Assembly (NCBI GenBank): GCA_900074725.1
Contig: LT598456.1
Location: forward strand, 565,488-629,487
Length of the DNA: 64,000 bases
Reading direction: 5' to 3'
Source: Lachancea dasiensis
Lineage: Eukaryota; Ascomycota; Saccharomycetes; Saccharomycetales; Saccharomycetaceae
Below the pieces are notes generated by a model. That model did no database searches, was not told the origin of the DNA, and was given only the letters and a program-made list of their open reading frames with translations. A program made the position numbers and the translations under genes. Shown in pieces: positions 1 to 10,600 of the stretch; within the stretch, counting starts at the first letter, position 1, and each line of letters begins with the position of its first letter.

Positions 1-185
1 AAGTTAGTTTGTTTTGTTTAATGTTAAATTTCTGGAATTGTCAACAAAACTCATCGCTGATATTGTGCTCTGTGCTGATTACACTAAGAGGTAACAAGCT
101 TTAGACAAATTGAGTCCCTCGTAGCGAAGTTTAAAGCTTGCCATTTTTTCGGTAGAATCACATCTGCTTACTGCTTTACTCTGAC
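1..185. promoter_or_regulatory. Upstream region of BBP1
   Basis: AT-rich non-coding sequence before the first ATG of BBP1. I see no open frame or RNA gene. Part of the BBP1 promoter probably lies left of the window. Confidence 0.5.
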
Positions 186-1379
186 ATGCTGGCTCATGCC
201 AAGATTAATGATGATGCCGACGACAACACCGGGGGAATTTATAAATGGACGATGGATGCTCTCTTTGGACGCCGTGTTTCGCCATCAAGGAGATTCAAAG
301 AGGCGTCACAGGACGATACAAACTATAAATTGAAGAGTAAGGGCACAACTAAAAATGAAGGCAATGGAGTACCGTACAATAGTTGGACTCGAAACAGCCG
401 TCAGCGGTCCAGTTCAACCAGTTCGATATCTGACAAGTCCTTCCTAAAGCGGTACGATCTCTTGCAAGATGAGGAAAATATGGAGAATACCGGACAAGGA
501 ATGAGCCCCGTCCGTCATCGAGATTTGTTCGATCTAAGGGAGCCAAGTTTAATCCCGCCCCATTGGGACCGCGACCATGTGGGGCAGTTCAATGTCCGGG
601 GCGAAGATTTAGACAGTTCCGACACATTTTCAGGTCGTAAGCAACAGGGAAGTAGTCGAGGGCCCCAAGCAACAGATGATGACAACAGTCTCAAATTTCG
701 TGTGCCGAGGCATAATGACCCCCTTATCTCCAAGCTTTTCGGTAAAGAAGCCCCGTCACATTCAAATTCGATTCCGGGAAAATTTCCATCGCCTCTTAAA
801 CACAGCAATGACAAACAGCCTCCCCCGGTAGCGCCGGTAGAATCTCATCATAAAGACTTCACAGACGATTACTTGCAACTTCTACAGGACTTAGATTTAA
901 ACGGCCAGAAACTCAGACAATTACAGGAGGGTATTCAGTACCGCCACGATGACCAACAGCTTCGAGAAGCCAGTTACCGCGAAAAATACCTTACTATGCG
1001 CCAAGAATTGATAACGGAACTTAAACAATCTAAACGCATCTACGACAACTATTACAAGCTCTACGCAAAATACAAGCAATTGAAAGACGTGAAAGCCAAA
1101 CCACTCTACGAACCCACTTCCCAGCAGCATGTGCGCGATCTAGAAGCTCAGGTAGTGGACGCCTCCATTGAAAGGGCGGAGCAAGTTCGCAAACTCAACG
1201 ACACTATTTTCAGTCTCGAACTAAAGCAGCAAGAAACGCTAGCAGAGCACGAGCGGGAACGGATTAAATACCAGTCTCGGATAGCAGAACTGGAAAGTCT
1301 CCTACGTTCTCAGCTTTCAGGTTCACCGAGCAAGCTAGCAGCTCAGCACCCTACTCCCTACTCAACTACCTACACATAA
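186..1379 (+). CDS. BBP1: Spindle pole body component Bbp1
   Basis: This 397-residue protein matches S. cerevisiae Bbp1 in length and layout. An N-terminal motif reads KWTMDALFG (residues 20-28), a middle motif reads DPLISKLFGKE (about 179-189), IPGKFPSPL follows (about 197-205), and a long coiled coil occupies about residues 225-378. In the family, Bbp1 anchors the duplicating spindle pole body in the nuclear envelope through Mps2 and also binds Bfr1. The ATG at 186 is the first in frame. HFI1 follows on the same strand, the same adjacency as YPL255W-YPL254W in S. cerevisiae. The identification rests on motif recall and synteny together; I see no damage in the frame. Confidence 0.9.
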   Translation: MLAHAKINDDADDNTGGIYKWTMDALFGRRVSPSRRFKEASQDDTNYKLKSKGTTKNEGNGVPYNSWTRNSRQRSSSTSSISDKSFLKRYDLLQDEENMENTGQGMSPVRHRDLFDLREPSLIPPHWDRDHVGQFNVRGEDLDSSDTFSGRKQQGSSRGPQATDDDNSLKFRVPRHNDPLISKLFGKEAPSHSNSIPGKFPSPLKHSNDKQPPPVAPVESHHKDFTDDYLQLLQDLDLNGQKLRQLQEGIQYRHDDQQLREASYREKYLTMRQELITELKQSKRIYDNYYKLYAKYKQLKDVKAKPLYEPTSQQHVRDLEAQVVDASIERAEQVRKLNDTIFSLELKQQETLAEHERERIKYQSRIAELESLLRSQLSGSPSKLAAQHPTPYSTTYT

Positions 1380-1836
1380 CAGATTGTCAATAAACCATTA
1401 ATCTGTATGTTTTAAAGGTCAAAGGATAAAATAGACCCAGCTTTCTGACATTATATTTTATTTATAGTGCCTATTATAGACTCAGATAGCCAGTACTTGA
1501 TCTCAAGAATAAGCCTTAGGAAGAACAATAAAAACTGAACGGACTCTAAAATTGTTCTGGCAAGTGTTACAGACTCTTTAGGTGATAATTGTCGAGCGCT
1601 TTTTATTTATCGTGAATATCTCACCGCATTTATTGTTCAACCATTTTTTGAATGAAATTAAGAAGTACTGAAAGTTGAAAGTTCCATAAAACAGATAAGT
1701 GGCCGTCCTACCTGCTACCTCACATCACTTGAGACCTATCAAACTCTGTTGGAGCTGTGACTGTATACTTCCTGTATATGGTCCAATTTGCTACCTTTGT
1801 ATTCTCATCCAGATTTTAGACGTGCAATTGGAATAA
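1380..1836. promoter_or_regulatory. BBP1-HFI1 intergenic region
   Basis: AT-rich spacer of 457 bases holding the BBP1 3' end and the HFI1 promoter. No other gene is visible. Confidence 0.5.
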
Positions 1837-3141
1837 ATGTCCATGGTTCAGCCTCAAATACCATCAATTGGTCCTGAAAATCTTCCCAAGTATCCAGGAA
1901 GTGTTTCGGTTTCCAATAATGGAAGAGTGGCAAATTCATCCCCGAACGGCACTCCTGCGGCTTCAATTCATACCGGTAATACGCAAGGCATTCGTCTGAA
2001 TCTAGAGCAGATGATTGAACAGTTTAGTGAAGTTCTGGGAAAGGAAAACTGGAACAAATATGCACAAATTATTAGTCTCTTTATTCTTGGCAAGCTTTCC
2101 AGAAAAGAGCTCATGAATGAGATCGACTTGCTTTTCAGCTCTCCGGCAGAACTTGCGGGGCAAGATCGGATTCACAAATCAAACCTTAATCAAGGACGTC
2201 TGATACGAATGCACAATAAGCTTTTACTTGCCATTTTGGCTAATTCACTCAGAGGCTCGCCCCTGGGGGAATCAACGGAAGGTTCGTGGGGCTTCAACAA
2301 TGGGACGACTAACGCCAACAAGAAGAGGTCAAACAAGCATAACTCCCAAATAGATACTTACAAAAAGATAGTCATGTCTCTACCTTCCGAAGATAGAGGT
2401 CGACTGAAAACCATCACTAAGGAGGCCGGGAAAAGAGGATTCGTGCTTTGTTCAGTTCTTCAAGCACGTCTGCACACTATTCCAAAGATTCCTATAGTAA
2501 CCAATCCGGATACGTTGAAGAGGGTTAAAGCAAGCAATTTAAAGACGCCTCTTGAGTGGTCACAGGAAGTGGTGAATGGATTTTCAGCACCATTGGCCAC
2601 AGAGAGCTATTGCTTGCCTGATAGTGACTCGCTTTACCTCCGAATGATAAGTCTAGCGCGAGAACATGGGCTAGTTGGTGCCGTAGATGGTCGCTGTGTG
2701 GAGATAATGACTCTTGCTTTGGAAAATTATTTGAAGAATATTGTGGAGTCGGCTATTGACACAGTCAGATATAGACGAAAATATCATTCAGAATATTACG
2801 ATTTGAACGATGAGGGCTTTTTCCAGGGTGTGGCAGGCCCTGAAGAAGACCCCATACTTGAGGCGGGCGAGAGGAATCACGATATCCGGTCGCTTTCCAA
2901 CGGAGAGCTGTCAGAAACCTTGGAAATATATCCAAACTTGGTGGCACCGACTGGGGCGTTCCTGAACTTGAATATGTGCGGCTTAGCAAATGATGATGAA
3001 TTAGTTAACACTAAAAGTAGTGTTGATGACCTTCCGGATTTTTTGGAAGAGAAACCAAACTTCACACCAGTGGACGAAAGGAATGTTGGTAGTAGAGATG
3101 AACTCAAATGGCTCATCAAAGAAATTCTGACTGAAGATTAA
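1837..3141 (+). CDS. HFI1: SAGA complex adaptor Hfi1/Ada1
   Basis: This 434-residue protein resembles Hfi1 (Ada1), the structural adaptor of the SAGA histone acetyltransferase complex in the nucleus. A conserved N-terminal block at about residues 50-95 (LNLEQMIEQFSEVLGKENW, then the segment with LFILGKLSRKEL) is the SAGA-Tad1 type region. A histone-fold-like helical stretch lies near 270-320 (ARE HGLVGAVDG, then VEIMTLALENYLKNIVE). It is somewhat shorter than the S. cerevisiae protein (488 residues), with the difference in low-complexity linkers. BBP1 upstream and CIK1/VIK1 downstream (tail to tail, 38 bases apart) reproduce the YPL255W-YPL254W-YPL253C order. An ATG also occurs at codon 3, so the exact start is slightly uncertain. 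Confidence 0.9.
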   Translation: MSMVQPQIPSIGPENLPKYPGSVSVSNNGRVANSSPNGTPAASIHTGNTQGIRLNLEQMIEQFSEVLGKENWNKYAQIISLFILGKLSRKELMNEIDLLFSSPAELAGQDRIHKSNLNQGRLIRMHNKLLLAILANSLRGSPLGESTEGSWGFNNGTTNANKKRSNKHNSQIDTYKKIVMSLPSEDRGRLKTITKEAGKRGFVLCSVLQARLHTIPKIPIVTNPDTLKRVKASNLKTPLEWSQEVVNGFSAPLATESYCLPDSDSLYLRMISLAREHGLVGAVDGRCVEIMTLALENYLKNIVESAIDTVRYRRKYHSEYYDLNDEGFFQGVAGPEEDPILEAGERNHDIRSLSNGELSETLEIYPNLVAPTGAFLNLNMCGLANDDELVNTKSSVDDLPDFLEEKPNFTPVDERNVGSRDELKWLIKEILTED

Positions 3142-3179
3142 TCCTAATTAATTAATGATATACGATTTTGCAGCTTAAG

Positions 3180-5093
3180 CTATCGGGACTTTTCACTTGC
3201 AACATATGTTCGCGGGGCGTCAATCTGGCTGATGCGTCTAGCCGCATTTAATATTGTTCCTGTAGTCGAGGCGCAATCATCGATTAGGTTGAAGAGGACG
3301 AGCGACTTAGTCTTCGACATAAGGGTTTGTAAAATTATGCTAATTGGTGTGCCTGTGCCGTGGTCAGTGCAAAAGAGGTTACTCATCCTTTGAATTGTTT
3401 CCATGTCGTTAATCTCAAGATAATAGCTGTCGCAACACTTTTCGTTATCATCCCAGACCTCGGCTTTCACAATTCCAATTTTGTCGCAACCCACTTGAGT
3501 TTGAAGGCCCTTAAAATCGGCTTTAATGTCTTCCGCAGTCTTCATTTCGACTGTAGCTGAATTCATTTCAATAGCGTCAGTCTTGATGGTGAGCTGAATT
3601 TCTGTGTCGGGCTCGCTTTCTCCCTTCTGAAATAAGTCTGATGATACCGCTGCCTCGGAAAGCGCAACATATTGAGTTTTCAATTGATACCTGCCGCTCT
3701 TCAGGAGGTAGGTAAGGGCGCTGTCCCTTATGAAAGATTGCTTTGGAGTAGGGAGTGAGATTATGTTGAAGTTCAGGCGTTTCTCTAGGCACATGTCAAA
3801 GAAGGCTTGGCATTCTTGCTTCACCAAGTCTTCTTCCGATATTAGCTTACAAGGTAAAATTCTGTTGAAGAAGCATGGTTCTGAATCTTTAAGTGAAATA
3901 CTCTTTTGTGAAAAATCAACTTCGAGGCTGTTTGGTGCAGTGTCGCCGACGTATGCAAAACAACGTATTTTACCCTTCAATTCGTCGATGGCATTTTCCA
4001 TAGTTCTTCTCCTTACCTGCTCCTTTTCCATTTTATTGAACTCGGCGTTGTATTTGGCTTCGACTTTGAGGGCTTCCATCTGAATAGCGTCGGTAATTGA
4101 TTTTGTTTCTAGATAATCTGCATCCGCTTTGATTTTCGCATCTTTCAAGGGAGATGAGCTCGTAATGCATTCGTTAACAAGCTGGTGAATGTGTGAAATT
4201 TGCCTCGCTAATTCAGCACCCCGTTCGTTATGCTGGGCAATTTTCAATTTGACGGCCTCCGTCTGGCTTTCAACATTTGACTTCTCACGGCGAACAACGT
4301 CATTTTTACATTTCAAGTCCTCTAATGGCTCTTTTTTGCTGAACAAAATATGTTCCAGCTTCTCATCCAGCTCTTGATTTCTCAAGCGGCATGCTTCCTC
4401 ATTCTTTATGGTCAAAGCCCTGAGTTCTTTTTCATGTTGTTGCTTTTCCACTTTCAACCCTTCGAGCTCCTGAAGGTCTTCAAAGCTGGGCCTATAGTTT
4501 TCCATTTCTCGCAGTTTGGTCTCCCACTGTGCCTTGACTTCTCCCAGCTCTTTATTCAGCTTATTTTGAGTCTCTTGGACGGCAATCTGCTGCTCTAATC
4601 GAAGATGCTGGACTTCAAGTTCCCAGTTCGATTGCACGTTGTGAGATTCATTGGTCTTCTCGTCCAAATCCGCAGTTAGTTGAATGAGATCTTTGCGCAG
4701 CTCGCCACACAGAACCCTTTTCTTAGAAATCTCGTAATTTAAGTCGGGCAGGCTTCTCTCTCGAATCAGCTTTGTCTCTGTTTCAATTTCAGCTATGGAT
4801 TTGCGAAAATGCTGAATGTCGCGTGCTATCTTCCGTTCCCGCTTTTTGACCTCTTCTATGACTCCCGGATCGCCATAGTAATAACGATTCATGAGCCGAG
4901 TGTTCGGATCTGCAACCTCCGTCGACGACATTGAAGTTGCCTTTGGCTTGTTGTGTCTGCGATATGCTGGAAACGCAGTGGTGTTGGTAACGTCTTCCAA
5001 AACGTGTGACCTTTTGGCAGGGATTCTCGACCTTTCAGCCGTCGCTAATGGCCTTTTATGAGCTGAGATCCCTGGAATTTTAGTTTGGCTCAT
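3180..5093 (-). CDS. CIK1: Kar3-associated kinesin light-chain-like protein (Cik1/Vik1)
   Basis: The 637-residue protein has a basic N-terminus (several KR/RK pairs within residues 1-35), a heptad-rich coiled coil from about 75 to 365, and a C-terminal globular part from about 370 that corresponds to the motor-homology domain of Vik1/Cik1. No kinesin P-loop (GxxxxGKT) is visible, as expected for these partners of the Kar3 kinesin, which lack nucleotide binding. The protein would form a minus-end-directed heterodimer with Kar3 on spindle and, in mating, cytoplasmic microtubules. S. cerevisiae has two copies, VIK1 next to YAH1 and CIK1 next to VTI1. Here one gene sits beside both neighbours, so it is the single co-orthologue. 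A palindromic CACGTG lies about 245 bases upstream of its start. Confidence 0.87.
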   Translation of the reverse strand: MSQTKIPGISAHKRPLATAERSRIPAKRSHVLEDVTNTTAFPAYRRHNKPKATSMSSTEVADPNTRLMNRYYYGDPGVIEEVKKRERKIARDIQHFRKSIAEIETETKLIRERSLPDLNYEISKKRVLCGELRKDLIQLTADLDEKTNESHNVQSNWELEVQHLRLEQQIAVQETQNKLNKELGEVKAQWETKLREMENYRPSFEDLQELEGLKVEKQQHEKELRALTIKNEEACRLRNQELDEKLEHILFSKKEPLEDLKCKNDVVRREKSNVESQTEAVKLKIAQHNERGAELARQISHIHQLVNECITSSSPLKDAKIKADADYLETKSITDAIQMEALKVEAKYNAEFNKMEKEQVRRRTMENAIDELKGKIRCFAYVGDTAPNSLEVDFSQKSISLKDSEPCFFNRILPCKLISEEDLVKQECQAFFDMCLEKRLNFNIISLPTPKQSFIRDSALTYLLKSGRYQLKTQYVALSEAAVSSDLFQKGESEPDTEIQLTIKTDAIEMNSATVEMKTAEDIKADFKGLQTQVGCDKIGIVKAEVWDDNEKCCDSYYLEINDMETIQRMSNLFCTDHGTGTPISIILQTLMSKTKSLVLFNLIDDCASTTGTILNAARRISQIDAPRTYVASEKSR

Positions 5094-5584
5094 GTTTCAG
5101 AAGGGTTGGGCGCTGAAACACACAGAATACTATACTGGCTACTAACAGGGCCAGTTAACGACGCTGGAAGACGCGTGGATTTGCAGAAAAGAGGTTTCAG
5201 CTGTACGTTACTTCCCTTTGGCAGGCTATATGCAATGCTAAGCTCTTGATGATAGGAACCAAGGCTGGTGCTACCGGAACAGCGAGTGTCGCATTGTGGT
5301 TCTTCGCATTGACCATTTACAGAAGGTAAACAAACCATCACGTGATGTATGCATTCTATACGAATTCCGACGTCCAAACGAATGTGATTATGTACGGCCG
5401 GAGCTCTCTCCCGTCCACAATGATGTATGTGCGAAGCCTGTTCGGATTGATATGGACCGACGACTACGGCGACGCCGCTACTAAGAATATATGGTGTATA
5501 TACAGGGATGGTTTGGAGACAGCGCGCTTGGCTCTTCGACTTCTACTGACGAGTCTGTCGGTGTCCGTCATTTTGCGTTTTTCT
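5094..5584. promoter_or_regulatory. CIK1/VIK1 promoter and YAH1 3' region
   Basis: Spacer of 491 bases. It contains the palindrome catcacgtgatg at 5337-5348, a good Cbf1/E-box (CACGTG) match. No separate gene is supported. Confidence 0.45.
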
Positions 5585-6064
5585 TCACTCAAAGTCCGAG
5601 TTGCTGACGTTCCGGGTCATCGCGGGCAGCGCTACGCGAATCCCGTCGATATCCTTGTTCATTTTGATCTGGCACCCCAGCCGACTGGTTTCCGTCAGGC
5701 CGTACGCCAAGTCCAGCATGTCGTTCTCGTCATCGTCGGGCTCCTCCAGAGCGTCGTAATAGTCCGGGTCCACGATCACGTGACACGTCGAGCACGCGCA
5801 CGATCCGCCGCACGCGCCCTCCATGTCCAGGTTATGGCCCTGTGCGATGTCTAGCAACGAGTCGCCTTCGCACACCTCGTACTCCTTCTGTGTGCCGTCC
5901 TTCAAGATGAAAGTGACGTGCAATTCTTCGCCGGGTTTGGGTTTATGCACATGACCGTGCCATCTTATCGGTGTGATAGAAGGTCTTGGCATGCGAGGGA
6001 CCATAAATCTCGCCGAAAACGTGGACCTGGCCACTAACTTGGACATACCGGGCACCCTGAACAT
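5585..6064 (-). CDS. YAH1: Mitochondrial adrenodoxin-type ferredoxin Yah1
   Basis: This 159-residue protein has a basic, Arg/Ser-rich N-terminal presequence (about residues 1-35) followed by a vertebrate-type 2Fe-2S ferredoxin domain. The four cluster ligands are C85, C91, C94 (C-x5-C-x2-C) and C131, and the acidic helix EEPDDDENDMLDLAYGL that docks ferredoxin reductase is at about 107-123. Yah1 is essential in the mitochondrial matrix, where it passes electrons from Arh1 to Fe-S cluster assembly, heme A and coenzyme Q synthesis. The start is the first ATG of the frame and gives a normal family length. It lies downstream of CIK1/VIK1 on the same strand, as YPL252C does relative to YPL253C. 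Confidence 0.95.
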   Translation of the reverse strand: MFRVPGMSKLVARSTFSARFMVPRMPRPSITPIRWHGHVHKPKPGEELHVTFILKDGTQKEYEVCEGDSLLDIAQGHNLDMEGACGGSCACSTCHVIVDPDYYDALEEPDDDENDMLDLAYGLTETSRLGCQIKMNKDIDGIRVALPAMTRNVSNSDFE

Positions 6065-6625
6065 GACTGGTAAAGCTTCTGGTCAAATTTCAACACACAA
6101 AGTGCCGTATTCCTGGTCTTCGAAGCTCGGTGTCAATTTATAAACCAGATGTTTGTCAAGTATGATTAACTTTCTAAAACTTGACAGCGACAGCATTTTA
6201 TACGTGAATGACGGGACAGCATCCTTCACCGTCCCACTTTGGCGGCCAGACGTTAGCTTCTGAGATGCATCTCGGGTTGAGAGGAATACCGTAGCAGAGC
6301 TAGGGTAAACTGCTCCCAAATTCCTATCTTTTCGTACCTTCATATCTTTTGGACACAGGCCGACTTGTAGACCTTGACATGGGGGATAGACATGAGTGAA
6401 CTGAAATCAGCACTAGAGACTAGAAAAAAGCGGATCCGGAAGGAGCATAGAAGCGAGCCTCTTTGACAAAGAGAGCCTTCTCGCCTGCACTCATGCTTTG
6501 GCTTGAGTACTTTTGTACTCTCGTCCCAGTAGACTAAGCAGCCCCTCTAATGTTCATATTGAATACAATATTAACCCTACCTGCTTTAACTTGTACTTAG
6601 GTTTGCAAGCCCCAGTTTTGCCGTG
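6065..6625. promoter_or_regulatory. YAH1/VTI1 divergent promoter
   Basis: A 561-base region between two divergent genes. Short frames inside it have no family resemblance. No tRNA or repeat is visible. Confidence 0.5.
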
Positions 6626-7294
6626 ATGTCGACACTGTTGTCCAACTACGAGGCGGAATTCAAAACCACCCTTCAACAAGCTAAGGCACTTGTTCAAGTC
6701 GCCCCCTCGCGGCCGGCAAGCCAGAGGAACGCAACCCTAAAAGAAATTGAGCAACAACAAGATGAACTGCTTGACTTGATTGATCAAATAGAAATTGAGG
6801 TCAATAATGGTGCTCTTGAAGCGTCCAGTCGAAGCTCCTTCAAGTCTAAACTCCGCGAGTACCGAAAACAAGTGCTAAACGAAGTTAAGTTGCCATTGCA
6901 AGAACTCATGGATGCACGCAATAGGGACCTTTTGTTTGAGGGCGCGCCTGGTAATGGCGGCGATCCGTCGCACGCGAATAGCGAACAGCGCCAGCAGCTA
7001 TTGTCGAACCATAATGTTTTGTCCCGCACGGGTGACAGACTACGAGACGCCACCCGAACGGCCACTGACACTGAAAATGTGGGGTCTCAGATTATGATGG
7101 ATTTACGAGCACAGCGTGAAACGCTAGAAAATGCCAGGCAAACACTCTTCCAAGCCGACTCTTACGTCGACAAGAGCATGCGAACATTGAAGACGATGAG
7201 TAGAAGATTAGTTGCCAACAAGTTTATCAGTTATGCAATCATTGCTGTTCTGATAGTACTCATTCTGCTGGTACTTTTTGCAAAATTCAAATAG
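6626..7294 (+). CDS. VTI1: Golgi/vacuole SNARE Vti1
   Basis: The 222-residue protein is a tail-anchored Qb-SNARE. It has an N-terminal three-helix domain (about 1-105), a SNARE motif at about 130-190 (SQIMMDLRAQRETLENAR is nearly invariant against S. cerevisiae Vti1), and a single C-terminal membrane anchor rich in I/L/V ending in FAKFK. It mediates fusion of Golgi-derived vesicles with the prevacuole, vacuole and cis-Golgi. The codon before this ATG is GTG and extends the open frame by one, but the ATG at 6626 is the natural start. It converges on the GH63 gene, matching YMR197C-YMR196W. Confidence 0.97.
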   Translation: MSTLLSNYEAEFKTTLQQAKALVQVAPSRPASQRNATLKEIEQQQDELLDLIDQIEIEVNNGALEASSRSSFKSKLREYRKQVLNEVKLPLQELMDARNRDLLFEGAPGNGGDPSHANSEQRQQLLSNHNVLSRTGDRLRDATRTATDTENVGSQIMMDLRAQRETLENARQTLFQADSYVDKSMRTLKTMSRRLVANKFISYAIIAVLIVLILLVLFAKFK

Positions 7295-7633
7295 ACAATA
7301 TGCCACTAGTTTATGTACAGTAAGATAACAGCGAGGGGGAAATGCTTCGGACAATCGGGCTTATAATCATCGCCACAGAGTCCCAAGGTTCTATACACCT
7401 GTCTTGAAGTTAAGAGGCAACACTTTGTCACTATCGTGTTCTCTGAAAATACTGTTTCAGTGCTCCATACCCCCCAAATGTGTTCGAGGGTAATCAATTT
7501 ATGGAGAGTCCTACAGTGACGCTTCATATACACCACACTGGAAAAGCCAAAGTGCGTATCCTTATCAACTGCAATTTATCTTATATATCTATTCAAACAC
7601 CAAATAATAGACTGCAGCACAAAAAAGACCTGG
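7295..7633. other. VTI1/GH63 convergent spacer
   Basis: A 339-base spacer between two gene 3' ends. It should hold both polyadenylation regions; no further feature is seen. Confidence 0.4.
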
Positions 7634-10600
7634 TCATGTTGGAGAATTCAACAGTTCATTTCCATCAGTTCTCTCCTCTGCTTCATCTTTTACATCAAGA
7701 GACGAGATTTTATTTTTAAGGTCATCGATAACCAGAGCTTCAGTGTCATGCGAGTCTGGAGCTCTTGATCCGGTCTCATCTGTGCTTCTATCCAGGGATT
7801 TGACAGGGTGTGGCAATTTCTCAGAGTCGTCAGATGACGCTAAATAGGAGCCGTGACGGCTCTGTATGGTTGCCACCCTATGCATCTGCTTTTCCTCCTC
7901 CGTCAGATCCAACAAAGTACCAGTTAAATTAACCAGAGACTTGGCACTCTTCCTTCTAGCCACACGACCCAGTCCCGGCCTGATGGGAGAGGTGGTGCGC
8001 GACGAAACACTTGCACTGGCGGAGGCTGAGTTTCGGGAACTGCGGGGCAGGCGAATACACGAGACACCAGCATCATGGATCCATTTTGCGACCAATGCGG
8101 TCCAGCCACATTGGTGAGAGGCACCCAGCCCCCTGCCGGTATCACCATCAAAATATTCAAAAAATGGAATCAATTCCTTGAAATGTTCATCATTGGATAA
8201 CATCCCGGAATGTTCGCCATGGTAAACCGCACGGGCGCCATTCTCATCTTGCAAAAACAAGTGAATCAATCTGTGCTCGAGTTCCTCGGCGATTTCGGCC
8301 AAATTCAACATGACACCCGAGCCTACCGGACATTCCACTTTGAAATCAGGTCCGTAATACAAAAAGAATCTTTGGAGCGCTTCAATCAGTAGGAAATTTA
8401 CCGGGAACCAAATGGGACCCCTCCAATTCGAGTTGCCGCCAAACATACCGGAATCAGACTCACCAGGCAAGTACTTCACCGTGTATTGGTTACCATTGAC
8501 ATCCATTTCAAAAGGATGTTCTTCGTGATACTTTGACAGTGACCTGATACCATAGTCGGACAAGAATTCGCTTTCATCTAACATCCGTCTCAAAATAGCT
8601 TCCAGCCTTTCTTTGTTGACAAGTGACAGCAACAGCCGCTCGCCGATACCTCTTTTGGTCATAGACGCAATGTTTCTACCAAAAATTTCGGGCTTATTAT
8701 TAATGAACCATTCCACCCTCTTCTTGAAGCTTGGAAAACGGTCCAGGATTTGAGGCTCTAAGGTCATGCAAGCATAAAGAGGAATTAGCCCCACCAGTGA
8801 CCTTATAGGTAGTTGTTGTTTGAAGGGACCACCCCAGGATATGGCATCGTAATAAAATTCATCGGTTTCATTCCACAAAGATTCTTTCACCTCTTCTTCA
8901 AAATCGTCACCTTCGCGATTCTTGGTGTAATCGAACGACATGGCGTCACTGATCAAAATGAAATGCTCGAAAAATTTGGATGCAATATCTTCATACACAG
9001 GGTTTTCTTTTGCCAATTCCAATGCGATATTCAACATTTGCAAGCTAAAGAAGGCCATCCAGCCCGTAGAATCTGCTTGTTCTAGAACGCCGCCCGTAGG
9101 AAGAGGCTCCGATCTGTTGAAAACACCAATGTTATCCAAACCCAGAAACCCGCCTTCAAAGACGTTTTGGCCATTGGAGTCTTTTCTATTGACCCACCAC
9201 GTAAAGTTTAAGAGAAGTTTCTGGAATACTCTTTCCAAAAAGACGCGATCTTCGCGCTTGTACATGTTTCTTTCAATTTTGAAAACTCGGTAGACGGCCC
9301 AGGCATGCACTGGTGGATTAACGTCACTAAAGTTCCATTCATAGGCGGGCATTTGGCCGTTGGGGTGCATGTACCACTCCCTAGTCATCAGATCAAGCTG
9401 TCTTTTAGCGAATTCAGGATCAACCATAGCCAATGGAATACAGTGGAAAGCAGTGTCCCATGAGGCAAAAAATGGATACTCCCACTTATCGGGGAGCGAC
9501 AGAATGTCGTCCGTATACATGTGCTTCCAATCCTTGTTCCTACCATTGGCTCTGTTAGGAGGGGGGCGGGGCTTCACGTTAGGATCACCATTATACCATT
9601 GGTCTTGGATGAAGTGGTAAAATTGCTTCGACCACATCAAACCTGCAAACGCCTGTCTTTGGACACGTCTCAACTCGTCGCTCAGGTGCAGCGGAGTGAT
9701 TTTCCAGTAGAAATTGTCGGCTTCTTCTTCACGTCGTTCGAAAATCGCATCAAATTCTTCTTCATCGATAACCAATTCATTGTTGTATTCAGGTAGCTCG
9801 ATATCCGTGAGTTTGTATCTGATTGTAACATACTCCCCAGGAGGGACCTCGGGGAAATGGTAAACGGCACAACTTTTTGTACCAAAGTCCTTGGGGTTGA
9901 CTGCCGCTTCTTTCCCCTCAACCACATACTCGTGAAAGGCATCTTTGGCAAATGGGGCGGGGTTGGGACCACTTTCAAATAACTTCTCCAGATTCGATTC
10001 GTTTTCGGTGAAAAGCAGTTGCGGTTCTACATCCGGCTGGTCGGTGTCGTCGTTACCAAACCCGCCGGGCGATGGAGCAAAAACAGCAGTTCTGTGGCCA
10101 TATTTGTCTGATTCCAAGTCAATGTAGTTGTTACCGCCTTTCGAAAGTTTGGGCCTGTAGGCTGTCTTGCGACACCAGCCCCAGGTGTTTCGGAAAAACA
10201 CCTGGGGCATCAGGTACAGCTCGCCTGCACGCTTCTGACTTCTGTTGTACGCGGTGATTCGAAAGTTCAGATCGTTGGGGTTGTCGTCACCTTTGGCCAT
10301 CTCAAAAACAACGTCAAAATAGGGCGTGTCGCCGTGCTCTTTGCTGGTGAAGAGGCCGTCGATTTCGTGTATCTCAAACTCGCGATCCCCGTATCCACGC
10401 TCGCCGTTCTTCGCCACAAGCTCCTCGTACGGGTACGCCTTGGCAAACGGATACTTGTACAGCGCCTTCATGTACGAATGTGTGGGCGTACTGTCGAGGT
10501 AATAGTACAGTTCTTTAACATCCTCTCCGTGGTTGCCCTGCGGCCCGGTGACACCAAACATCCGCTCCTTCAGAATCTTATCGTGGCCGTTCCACATCGC

